DNA of 64,000 nt from Triglochin maritima (taxonomy: Eukaryota > Streptophyta > Magnoliopsida > Alismatales > Juncaginaceae), in the NCBI GenBank assembly GCA_963682175.1, contig OY821771.1:26680201-26744200 (forward strand), written 5' to 3'. Position 1 is the first letter of the stretch. Every line of letters starts with the position of its first letter. Positions 45,149 through 55,647 of this stretch are shown in pieces. The notes below the pieces were generated by a model. The model made no database searches. It was not told the DNA's origin and worked only from the letters and a program-made list of their open reading frames with translations. Position numbers and translations under genes: made by a program.

Positions 45149-46460
45149 CCCACTTTTGAGGTTCCCATTTGACGTCTTTTGACAAATGAAGATGGGAACT
45201 TATGTTTGTACATAATTATATTCAAAAAAAGTACAATAAAAGACTCCTTCGGTGAGCTTCGTTTGTGTGGCTCCAACCCTTGAATATTTGGGCCCCATTT
45301 GTTTCCCGTATTTGAATCCCTTCTTTAGCATCTCACAGGTTTTGAGGGAATTCGGGTTTTGTCCATCAACATAGCCATGAACTTTCCTTTGTACTTCACG
45401 TTGGTGAGATCTTTCCTTTTTCATGCATAAATCCATGTAGTATATTGCTCACATTCATTGAGGACAATGCATGATTTAGGTGTGGGGGTGTTTATCTATC
45501 TATATATTTTGTTAAAAAAAATCAATATTGCATGACATAACTTAAGATTGAACTGTCAAAACCCGTGTACAAATTGCATTGAGTTTTTGTTCCTTATTAT
45601 ATAGTTCTGCTTGTAGAAATTATGACATAAATCTAAGTTCCAAAGAAATAATTCATTACCCTTTAAGACATGTATGCACTTAAATTGGATGAATCAAATC
45701 TTTGAAGTGATTGATAAAAAGCAGAGGTCGAGGAAAATATACCGGGAAGTGTGGACTTCTAATAGCAATTAAGCCTTGAGGAAAATAAAAGTAAAAATAA
45801 AGGAATAAAGTGAGGAAAGCACATTTTGCAAAATGATTACAAAAGCCCAAGCCTTCGAGTCACTGGTCCGTAGGGGTATCTTAAAACCCGGTAACTTGAG
45901 TCTGCCAGCTCGGGATTATCGACCAAACTCGCTACACGAATGCAAAAAGGGTAAAAGTGTCAGAAAAAGCAAATGTGTTGAATCACGGAAAAAGAAAAAA
46001 AACTTTAAGATACTCAAGGCCCAAAGTTAAAAGAATGATCAATGTCATGGTTGATCCGAATGATACTTTACCACCAGAGGAGGCGTGCAAAATAATTTAA
46101 GTGATAACATGTGTAGAAGGGTTAGTGGTGTGAATGTTGGAGGAACAAAGACCAAGTCAGACTTTTTCTAAGTTAGATTTGTATAATGAGCATGCAAGAA
46201 TTCTAAGTGAGATGTATAAGGTTGAGGTGGAGATATTGAGAGTTATTAATGAAATGTTGAATTAAGACTTTGTTGGTGTGTCAACTGAAAACCCTCACGA
46301 GACAAAACTCGTCCTCTAAGGAAACTCAGGGGTTTAAAGCCTTGTTGCACATGCTAAGTGCAACCGTGATTCCTACGAAAGTGAGTTAGGATTTCCCTGT
46401 TTTTATTTTTCTTATATTCTGTTTTGCTAGGGACTAGCAAAATCTAGGTGTGGGGGTATT
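45149..46460 (+). other. 3' non-coding region of element E
   Basis: Homologous to the 3' regions of A, B and C. It has a second polypurine-like tract (45474-45492, TTTAGGTGTGGGGGTGTTT), the GTTGCAC hairpin at 46344-46364 and the polypurine tract at 46446-46460. No coding signal. Confidence 0.75.
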
Positions 46461-47666
46461 TGATGTATTGCATACATTGCATCATATGTCTTTCATTTAA
46501 ATTAATTTTATATCAATAAATGCTACTAAGGTATGTGTTTAGTCTTATTTACAGAATACAGGGACCTGGATGAAAATTACTCATATCTCGAGCATAAACA
46601 CGTGCAAAAGACTCATTTCTATCATAAAGACCAAGTCAAGATTATCGGGATTCAAATGGAAGTCCATCCAAGCATAAAAGCATGCAAAGACCTAATTACA
46701 AAAAGGCCAAAGACTTAAGCACAAAAGTAGTCAGGGACTTAATTGCAAAAGCCGAGGACCCGACTGCAAATTACGAGTACCAAAAGATTATTTTGGAGAA
46801 GTTCTAAAGAAAAATCAATTTTGATCTCCAAATATATGAAGAAATTAACTCGGATCTCCAAAGATATGCAATAATTAATTCGGACACGCAAAGGACAGCT
46901 AAAACATACCATAAACACACAGGAAAAATCGGGATCGATTCCGAGCCAAAAAGGTGGCGATTCCGCCGCACCTCATGTACAAAATGCGGCGATTCCGCCG
47001 CACAAAAGTCGATCCGTGCGCTCAAATTTTTATCAATGCTGTATTGACGCGTGTACGTGCCTTTTATGTATTAGAATCCCCGGTTGAGGCTATAAATAAG
47101 GCTGAATCATGTATTGAAAGGCGCTCCTCTCCTCCTCTTCTTTTTAGCAATAAAATTCTGTTCTTTTATTTTGTGTTTTTAGTTTTCTTTTGTAGTTTCT
47201 TTAGGACCCCTTCTCCTTCCGTCCATCCATGAGTTTCTAACTCTCTCCAAATGGTGGGGGTGACGGATTTAGGGTGATGAGAAGAAGAATTACGTTATTA
47301 TTTTAATTTCGTGTTAGTATATTTTGATTACTTGAGTTTATGTTGAGTCATTTATCATGTAATGCTTTATAACTAATGTGATTTATTATAAGTTTCAGAA
47401 TTCTCTAATCAAAACCCGATATCTAATCCCCCACCCGCTGGACTCCCATTCATATTTGTTTTCTTTTCTTTTTAGTTTTTTTCTTTTGTTGTTCTTGCTT
47501 TAGATAATTAAAAAGCAAAAATCTCAAACCAACCATATTTCTCTCTCTTTCTTCCTTAATTCGAAAATCACGAAAATAACAATATCTCTCCCTCTTTGTG
47601 TTCGACCCGTACTTGCCACGTCTTTATTGACGTCGTGCACTTGCGGTATAAATTTAATTCTCATCA
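46461..47666 (+). repeat. 3' LTR of element E
   Basis: 1,206 bp, following the polypurine tract AGGTGTGGGGGTATT. TATA box at 47091-47098. About 2% different from the 5' LTR by eye. Confidence 0.95.
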
Positions 47667-47671
47667 GTTAG
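47667..47671. repeat. Target-site duplication of element E, right copy
   Basis: GTTAG after the LTR end CTCATCA, matching 41150-41154. Confidence 0.95.
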
Positions 47672-48663
47672 AAATCTCCGGAGAAAGAGAGGAGAAAGGG
47701 GGCTGGCGGATATCGGGAAGAGTGAACCAATAGTCTTTTTCTCGTCCTAGGCAAAAACAGTATCTCGGATACTATTTTTAGTATCATGAAAACGTTATCC
47801 GCGATGTTGTTTTCATTAATGATTTAAAATGAAAACGACATCTGTGATACCGTTTTTAGTTAATAAAAATCATACCATAGGTGTTGTTTATTTGTCTCGT
47901 ATTTTTCCAAATAAATTTCTCTGCCTTATATTCTTCCATTTTTTATGATTATTTTGAAATTTTTTTCCTAATGTATATATGCTTTATATATTATATGTTT
48001 TTATATATGTGCATTTAATTATGGAGCATATATTATTAGAATCGGATGTATCACTCCATATTCGCTTATCTTTTTTACATATGTTTAGATCCGGATACGA
48101 ATACAATTGCAATTTATTTATTTTTTGGTCTCAGATAAACCTTTTGATTTTGGACACGAAGAGGTGTCTTATTAGTTGATTTAGGGGACAAAGTTAGTAG
48201 TTACACCCCTCGACGGGAGGGCGGTTCCCGCCCGGAGAAACGCCCAGGCGCCCAATCCGGGGGGCAACGTGCACCCCCAGATTGATTTTTTTTGTTTTGT
48301 TTTTTTTGTTTAAAAGAAAAAGATTAGTTATATATAATTAGGTTAATATATTGATTAATTAAATTGTAATTTAATTAATTAGGTTTTGAAAATTAATTGT
48401 AAAATTATTTTATGATTAATTAAATTGTTTTTGATATATTAAGATATAATTAAATTAAAAAAATCATATACGAAATACCAAAGACTAGTACAATACTCAT
48501 AAACTTTGGATATGAAATACAATACAAATACGGATACGAAATACAACAGAAATACGGATATGAAATACAGTCCTCATGCGGATACGAAATTTTAATAGAT
48601 ACTACTACAACAATGCTGATAAACTACGAAACACACATTAACTCCAAATGAAAACAAAAACAC
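47672..48663. other. AT-rich stretch with a GC-rich patch
   Basis: No gene seen. A GC-rich patch at 48207-48285 contains a hairpin GGGCGG-TTC-CCGCCC. At 48475-48600 the motif GGATACGAAATACAA recurs imperfectly five or six times. Confidence 0.45.
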
Positions 48664-49732
48664 CTACAGAAATCCTTTTGATTTATCCCACTCCTTGAGT
48701 TCAGCAAGTGTTTCTTTATCGATATCGTCATTGTTTTCCTTCTTCATCAGAGAGAATAACACGTCAAGTTTCTTGCTGTTAAGTTCCCTTTGGAACTTCG
48801 CCTCAGCTTCAATGTGTTTCCTCTCCACCCGTTCTTCGTAACGCATGTATTTCTCCTCTCACTTTTGCGTTATATTCAATTTGTTTTCCCAGTTCTAACA
48901 TATCGGGATGGAGTTGCACCTGAACTGGTTGTTTCCCCCTTCTTTTTTGCTTTTTAACACCTTCTGGACGAGGACATAGTTCAAACACCATTGCATCTGT
49001 TGACGGTGTCGCGTGACTCACATTGCCGTCGGTGCTTTTTCTTTTCCCGCTGCTCAAACTCTCCGGACTTTCTGCGGAGACGTCTCCTGTGGTTACTCCA
49101 AGCACAACAATCTCCCATTTAGGGTACATGCGCAACATCAGCCACACATGAATGTACTAAAATTTGTTGTGTGTTCATTTGTAGATGATTTGCTCTTCTT
49201 TGATGGCATCGTCCTCGTTGAAACCACTTCTCTTCCTCCACACCGCCTGGTCGAAGCAACCGACCCATTGGTTCCCACACGGCGATGTACGCCGCCATCG
49301 TCCCTTCAATGACTCATAGTTACGCTCTACTGCACCTGGTTCGGCTGATTCCTTGAAGAGGCGTTCTACACGTCTCCAGAAGGACCTCGTTTTTTGGTTT
49401 GTCCCAACCACAACATCGTCACTTACAACCATGTAAGCCGAGACGAGTCTCTCTTGTGTGGACCACGATTTATGCGACCTCATCGTCGTGGTTTTGCGTG
49501 TTCCTTGACGACTTGGAGGTTGAACGACATTTTCGTCATTCACACCAGGTGTAATGCGGCTTACATTTGCACTACTTTCACCACTTAGGAGGCGAGTATA
49601 CATACCCATTGGAAATTGGGTTTGACCTTCTTCATGAGTTGGTGGGTGGTGTGGATTGTGCTGGAATTGTTGATATTGATGGTCTGGGTAGAACCCTGGA
49701 TGTGGGAAAATTGGTTTTGGTAGGATGGGTGG
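48664..49732 (-). pseudogene. Myb/SANT-like protein of PIF/Harbinger ORF1 type, broken
   Basis: From right to left there is a Pro/His/Gln-rich N-terminus (PPILPKPIFPHPGFYP near 49,730-49,680), a trihelix/Myb-SANT-like domain (49,480-49,190) with KSWSTQERLVSAYMVVSDD, VGTNQKTRSFWRRV and ESLKGRWRR, then WLMLRMYPKWE after a frame break near 49,150-49,175, a basic linker KKQKRRGKQP, and a C-terminal charged helix (MRYEERVERKHIEAEAKFQ) after a second frame break near 48,840. The order matches the DNA-binding partner proteins of plant PIF/Harbinger transposons and their domesticated relatives. Two breaks make it a pseudogene unless an unrecognised intron explains one of them. No DDE transposase is found beside it. 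Confidence 0.65.
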
Positions 49733-49885
49733 AATCTAGGGTGTGGGACGAATTGGTTTTGGTAGGATGGGTGGAATATATAGATTCAAGTGTAGTCACG
49801 CGTACACTGTAAGTCCTTGATGCTCGAGTGGTCCAAGATTCAATGTTATTGTCTTGTGGTCCGTGTAGTCACGCGCACACTGTAG
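49710..49885. repeat. Short direct repeats at the left edge of the copia array
   Basis: A 26-bp unit, ATTGGTTTTGGTAGGATGG followed by GTGGAAT, occurs at 49710 and 49752. A 20-bp unit, GTAGTCACGCG(T/C)ACACTGTA, occurs at 49792 and 49865, the second copy ending at the array boundary. Confidence 0.75.
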
Positions 49886-50410
49886 TGTTAGGATCTATGA
49901 CCCTCTAATCGATAGAAAAATGCGGAATTAAAAATATTAATCGAAGGATTAAGGAAGAGACAATTGCAAACCACAAATTCGTCAACACCGGAGTTTAGAG
50001 AGGTTCGGCACCCACACCCGGGTCCTAGTCCTCCTCGCAAGCCTCGCTCGATCCCCCGAGCCTCGCTTACGGTTCCACTAACCGATCTCCGTTCCGGGCC
50101 GAGACCAACGCCGTTTACAACACCGAGCCTCGCGAACAACCTCGCCTCGCTCGTGTCTCCTCTCACAACCCGAGAGGGAGCTTCCTCGAAGCTTTACAAC
50201 TTGGTGATTCTTGAATAAGGAATTGGAATCACAATCTAACTAACACTCTATACTTGAGCACACTTGGATATGATATGGAATTGGATATGCAAGTGGTGAA
50301 GTTTAGGCTTGAGTGTTGTGGATTGAGAGCTTGAAGATGGAGAGGATTTGGCTTTGAGTATTAAATAGATAGGAAGTGTTCAAGATCTCCAAAGCAACCA
50401 AATGAGGTCC

Positions 50411-50418
50411 TATTTATA
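50411..50418 (-). promoter_or_regulatory. TATA box of the array LTRs
   Basis: TATAAATA on the minus strand, about 98 bp downstream of the palindrome field. Identical boxes lie at 54061, 57711 and 61361 in the other LTRs. Confidence 0.75.
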
Positions 50419-50515
50419 AGCCTTCAAGCTCATCTAGCCGTTTGGGAGTTGGTGGGGAATGGACCAATGAGAAAGCAAGATGTGACTTAAGCTCGGCCAG
50501 AAATCGAGACAGATT

Positions 50516-51092
50516 CGGTCGACCGTTATCCACACGGTAGTCCGAAACATTGGTCTGAACAAAGAACTCGGTTGACCGATTATGTATCGGATCACCGTTC
50601 ACCAACCTCCAGTAGCTTTTATCTATTTAGCCCTAATTAAATTCGGTTCACCGAAGTCCATTCGGTTCACCGTTCCAAGGTGGACAGTAGAATTGATTGG
50701 GCTCTGATCTACTCAAGTTCGGTTGACCGTGTATACTTCGGTATACCGAAGTAGCGTGGGAATTACGCTGACAAAGCGTGGGAGATTGGTTTACCAATAA
50801 CGGTCAAGTTAAATAGTCGTTGGTCTCCTAAAGCAATATGATTCGGTTGACCGAATGAAGTTCGGTGTACCGAATATGGATAAGTCAATTTGGCTTTAGG
50901 TCAAGATTTAAATACGACCGTTGGAGCAAAGTCCAAAACCGGTCCAGGCTAATTCGGTCTACCGAAGGCGGTTCGGTATACCGAGGTGGTTATTCCAGGG
51001 AACACCTAAAGGATTCTACACGGTTGACCGCAAGGTGTTCGGTGGACCGAACTCTACAAGATTCGGTTTACCGAGAAGGGGTCGGTTAACCG
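50516..51092. repeat. Field of paired CGGTNNACCG palindromes in U3
   Basis: Eight pairs of 10-bp palindromes have members starting exactly 19 bp apart: 50516/50535, 50569/50588, 50644/50663, 50720/50739, 50844/50863, 50955/50974, 51021/51040 and 51064/51083. Distances between pairs vary (43-124 bp). Half-sites are conserved; the central dinucleotide is CG, TG, TC, TA, GT, CT, GG, TT or TA. The field recurs in every LTR of the array. Five members contain TTGACC, the W-box core. Confidence 0.95.
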
Positions 51093-51400
51093 TGGGGATA
51101 CGGGACAGAATCCTAATGTGCTCAAGTTTACATTAATCCTTAGGACTCAAATTATACTACATTACATATTGGTCCAAAGCTTGATTACATGTCTTGAGTC
51201 TTTATCTTCTTGTCCCCAAGCTCCTTAGCTTGATTCTTCATCAACCTATTAAGAATATCGCAAGTACACGAATATATATGCAATGCATGTATTCATGTTT
51301 GCTTACTTTGATTGTCTAGGTTGATTGATTAAATATAGATTAAGATTAGATTACTTAATCACCAAAACTAAATAAAGATTAAGGCTAAAAAGCCAACAAT

Positions 51401-51744
51401 CTCCCCCTTTTTGATGATGGCAAATCTATATCTTAATATTTTGAGTTCAATTGTATTTCTCCCCTTTCTATATGTTTTGTTTCTTAACATATATGTAATC
51501 TATGCATTTACAAGATTTCTCCCCCTAACAACATGCATAGTTTATTTAAAATTGAAGCTCATCTTAATTCTTCTCCCCCTTTGACATCAATCAAAAAGCA
51601 AACATTAAGCATTTGATGCAAGGGTAAGAGATATCTAACTCTCTCCCTTAATTATATGATTTTGTACTTTAAGGCTCCCCCTATCAATTAGGCTAAATAG
51701 CAACAATGAGTATTAACAATTAAGTGCATTTCTATTCTCCCTCT
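51401..51744 (-). other. Multiple polypurine tract
   Basis: Besides the tract touching the LTR (minus strand AAAAAGGGGGAG, 51401-51412), six further purine runs of GGGGGAGA type occur at about 51456, 51527, 51571, 51640, 51674 and 51734. Repeated polypurine tracts are a known trait of Sireviruses. The same set occurs in each unit. Confidence 0.8.
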
Positions 51745-51997
51745 TAGCCTATTTAACATCCATTTTACAATTTTACATTTATGATTATGGATGTGGTATA
51801 TGATATGCAATGAATAGGGTATAAGATATGCAATGAATTATATCATAAGATATGTCTATTAAGCTCTAAAATTTAGATTAGAATCAATCAAAATTTATAC
51901 CGTCGTGGCGCTTTGAATTGACTCAACCCGTATTTGGTGATGCAACCAGCTTTAAATTTTTCTTTGAAGCTCATCCGGTCACCACCGATTTCCTCCT

Positions 51998-53482
51998 TCA
52001 AGTACCTACAATTGAAGATTTTGGTACCCATTTTTGCTTGGGTCCAATCATGTTAGTTTTTGGAACCCAAACCATTTTGGTTTTAGGTGCCCAAATACTT
52101 GAGGAAGTTTTATTCACTACAAAATGCTTTCCATTCAAAGTAGTGTGAATAACATGGTTCTTAAAGTTATTAGCATAAAAACCTATACCATGTTTATCTA
52201 GTGATTGTCTTTGACTACCAATAAGCATATCAAGCATTTTCTTTCCACTTGTGAATTTTTCAAGATCCTTTTGTAATTGAACATTCTTAGCAATTAGATC
52301 TTGAATATCAACACTACATGAAGGTTTTGCATTTAGAGTTGCAATTTCATCAATCAATTGAGTGTTCTCTAATGCAATTTTATCATGACTAGCAAGTAAT
52401 TCATTCTTATCATTTATGATAGATTCAATTTGAGATTGTAGCTCATTGATTTTCTTTCTTGCTAGTTTATTCTTTTGACAAATTTTCTCAAAATTTTCAA
52501 GTAATTCATTGAATTCACATTGAAGTTCATTATATGCATTTGAATCATTTGAATCAATTGAATCATGACTAGAGCAAGAAGATACCTCACTATCATCGTC
52601 TTCTATTGCCATGAAGCACATTGAGGCGAATTCGCCTTCAATTGATGAAGATGATGAAGTGTCCCAAGTAGCTTTAAGAGCTTTCTTCTTCTCTTTTCTC
52701 TTGCTCTTCTTCTTCTCTTTTCTCCTTTCTTTCTCTTCTTTGAGAAATTCCTTGAATTTATATGTCACCAATTGTTCCTCGATATCACTATCTTCTTTGA
52801 TCGAATTGGCGACGGCGTGTAGCCCTAGGGATTTCTTGACTCTCTTCTCATTTCGGTCTTTCATTTGTATCTCATATGTCATGAGACTTCCCATGAGTTC
52901 TTCAAGTGACAATTTCGTTAGATCTTGCGTTTCTTCTATTGCGGTTGTCTTTTCTTCCCAATCGTCGTTGAGAGACCGGAGAATCTTCCTTGTCATTTCT
53001 CCCTTGCTAAAAATCTTTCCAAGAGCACTAAGGGAGTTAATTATCTCGGTGAAGCGAGTGTGCATCTCACTTATGTTTTCACCGGATTGCATACGAAATA
53101 GTTCATATTTATGCATGAGCAAATTAATCCTAGTTTCTTTCAATCTATTTGAACCCTCATGATGCATTTCTAATGTATGTCAAATATCATAAGCACTTTC
53201 ACAACCTCTTACCCTATTGTATTCCCCTTCATTTAACCCACAATACAAGATATTCATAATGCGGGAATTCATCTCCGCTTCCTTAATTTTGGGTTTTGTT
53301 AAGGATACAATTTCATCATCATTAGGAGGTGTATATGAGTTTAATATGAATGTCCAATATTTCAAATCATTTGATTGCAAATATATTCTCATTCTTTTCT
53401 TCCAATAGTCATAATTTAACTCATTAAACAAAGGTGGCTTAGATGTGGATAATCCTTCACAATGATTAGAAGTAGATGTCAT
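51998..53482 (-). pseudogene. Gag of array unit 1, nonsense mutation at codon 101
   Basis: Identical in layout to the 494-residue Gag of units 2 and 3, but Trp101 (TGG) is TGA at 53180-53182, which splits the frame. This one transition is the only disabling change seen. The frame downstream remains fully open, so the mutation is recent. Confidence 0.95.
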
Positions 53483-53521
53483 GCTAAATTACGATTAAGT
53501 AAATGAAATTAGCAACCTAAT

Positions 53522-53533
53522 GCTCTGATACCA
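53522..53533 (-). other. Primer binding site, initiator tRNA-Met
   Basis: On the minus strand TGGTATCAGAGC lies 2 nt inside the LTR, matching the complement of the 3' end of plant initiator tRNA-Met. Repeated at 57172-57183 and 60822-60833. Confidence 0.9.
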
Positions 53534-53535
53534 AT

Positions 53536-55048
53536 TGTTAGGATCTATGACCCTCTAATCGATAGAAAAATGAGGAATTAAAAATATTAATCGAAGGATT
53601 AAGGAAGAGACAATTGCAAACCACAAATTCGTCGACACTGGAGTTTAGAGAGGTTCGGCACCCACACCCGGGTCCTAGTCCTCCTCGCAAGCCTCGCTCG
53701 ATCCCCCGAGCCTCGCTTACGGTTCCACTAACTGATCTCCGTTCCGGGCCGAGACCAACGTCGTTTACAACACCGAGCCTCGCGAACAACCTCGCCTCGC
53801 TCGTGTCTCCTCTCACAACCCGAGAGGGAGCTTCCTCGAAGCTTTACAACTTGGTGATTCTTGAATAAGGAATTGGAATCACAATCTAACTAACACTCTA
53901 TACTTGAGCACACTTGGATATGATATGGAATTGGATATGCAAGTGGTGAAGTTTAGGCTTGAGTGTTGTGGATTGAGAGCTTGAAGATGGAGAGGATTTG
54001 GCTTTGAGTATTAAATAGATAGGAAGTGTTCAAGATCTCCAAAGCAACCAAATGAGGTCCTATTTATAAGCCTTCAAGCTCATCTAGCCGTTTGGGAGTT
54101 GGTGGGGAATGGACCAATGAGAAAGCAAGATGTGACTTAAGCTCGGCCAGAAATCGAGACAGATTCGGTCGACCGTTATCCACACGGTAGTCCGAAACAT
54201 TGGTCTGAACAAAGAACTCGGTTGACCGATTATGTATCGGATCACCGTTCACCAACCTCCAGTAGCTTTTATCTATTTAGCCCTAATTAAATTCGGTTCA
54301 CCGAAGTCCATTCGGTTCACCGTTCCAAGGTGGACAGTAGAATTGATTGGGCTCTGATCTACTCAAGTTCGGTTGACCGTGTATACTTCGGTATACCGAA
54401 GTAGCGCGGGAATTGCGCTGACAAAGCGTGGGAGATTGGTTTACCAATAACGGTCAAGTTAAATAGCCGTTGGTCTCCTAAAGCAATATGATTCGGTTGA
54501 CCGAATGAAGTTCGGTGTACCGAATATGGATAAGTCAATTTGGCTTTAGGTCAAGATTTAAATACGACCGTTGGAGCAAAGTCCAAAACCGGTCCAGGCT
54601 AATTCGGTCTACCGAAGGCGGTTCGGTATACCGAGGTGGTTATTCCAGGGAACACCTAAAGGATTCTACACGGTTGACCGCAAGGTGTTCGGTGGACCGA
54701 ACTCTACAAGATTCGGTTTACCGAGAAGGGGTCGGTTAACCGTGGGGATACGGGACAGAATCCTAATGTGCTCAAGTTTACATTAATCCTTAGGACTCAA
54801 ATTATACTACATTACATATTGGTCCAAAGCTTGATTACATGTCTTGAGTCTTTATCTTCTTGTCCCCAAGCTCCTTAGCTTGATTCTTCATCAACCTATT
54901 AAGAATATCGCAAGTACACGAATATATATGCAATGCATGTATTCATGTTTGCTTACTTTGATTGTCTAGGTTGATTGATTAAATATAGATTAAGATTAGA
55001 TTACTTAATCACCAAAACTAAATAAAGATTAAGGCTAAAAAGCCAACA
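53536..55048 (-). repeat. Array LTR 2
   Basis: 1,513 bp, shared between units 1 and 2. It carries the derived bases that separate LTRs 2-4 from LTR 1. Confidence 0.95.
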
Positions 55049-55647
55049 ATCTCCCCCTTTTTGATGATGGCAAATCTATATCTTAATATTTTGAGTTCAA
55101 TTGTATTTCTCCCCTTTCTATATGTTTTGTTTCTTAACATATATGTAATCTATGCATTTACAAGATTTCTCCCCCTAACAACATGCATAGTTTATTTAAA
55201 ATTGAAGCTCATCTTAATTCTTCTCCCCCTTTGACATCAATCAAAAAGCAAACATTAAGCATTTGATGCAAGGGTAAGAGATATCTAACTCTCTCCCTTA
55301 ATTATATGATTTTGTACTTTAAGGCTCCCCCTATCAATTAGGCTAAATAGCAACAATGAGTATTAACAATTAAGTGCATTTCTATTCTCCCTCTTAGCCT
55401 ATTTAACATCCATTTTACAATTTTACATTTATGATTATGGATGTGGTATATGATATGCAATGAATAGGGTATAAGATATGCAATGAATTATATCATAAGA
55501 TATGTCTATTAAGCTCTAAAATTTAGATTAGAATCAATCAAAATTTATACCGTCGTGGCGCTTTGAATTGACTCAACCCGTATTTGGTGATGCAACCAGC
55601 TTTAAATTTTTCTTTGAAGCTCATCCGGTCACCACCGATTTCCTCCT

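Larger units (their letters stand above)
41155..47666 (+). mobile_element. Element E: complete short gag-derived LTR element
   Basis: A 6,512-bp element with a perfect 5-bp duplication (GTTAG). LTRs of 1,207 and 1,206 bp have TGATG...CATCA ends and differ at roughly two dozen sites by eye, so it is older than C. The interior has a degenerate tRNA-Asp primer site, leader, a short gag-derived pseudogene that lacks capsid and protease, a 3' non-coding region and a polypurine tract (46446-46460). No polymerase gene is present. Confidence 0.95.
49886..51398 (-). repeat. Array LTR 1 (terminal 3' LTR)
   Basis: TGTTAGGATC to AAAGCCAACA on the plus strand, 1,513 bp. It differs from LTRs 2-4 at about eight shared positions (for example near 49923, 49984, 49989, 50073, 50111, 50757, 50765 and 50818). 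Minus-strand TATA box at 50411-50418. It is preceded by TGTAG, the possible target duplication. Confidence 0.95.

Noticed and set aside
48207..48285. GC-rich patch as a ribosomal RNA fragment
   Set aside because: Too short and without any recognisable rRNA motif.
52611..53162. 183-codon plus-strand open frame with hydrophobic stretches, repeated in each array unit
   Set aside because: It is antisense to the gag frame; the Lys-rich and Ser-rich coding produces Phe/Leu/Ser runs on the other strand.
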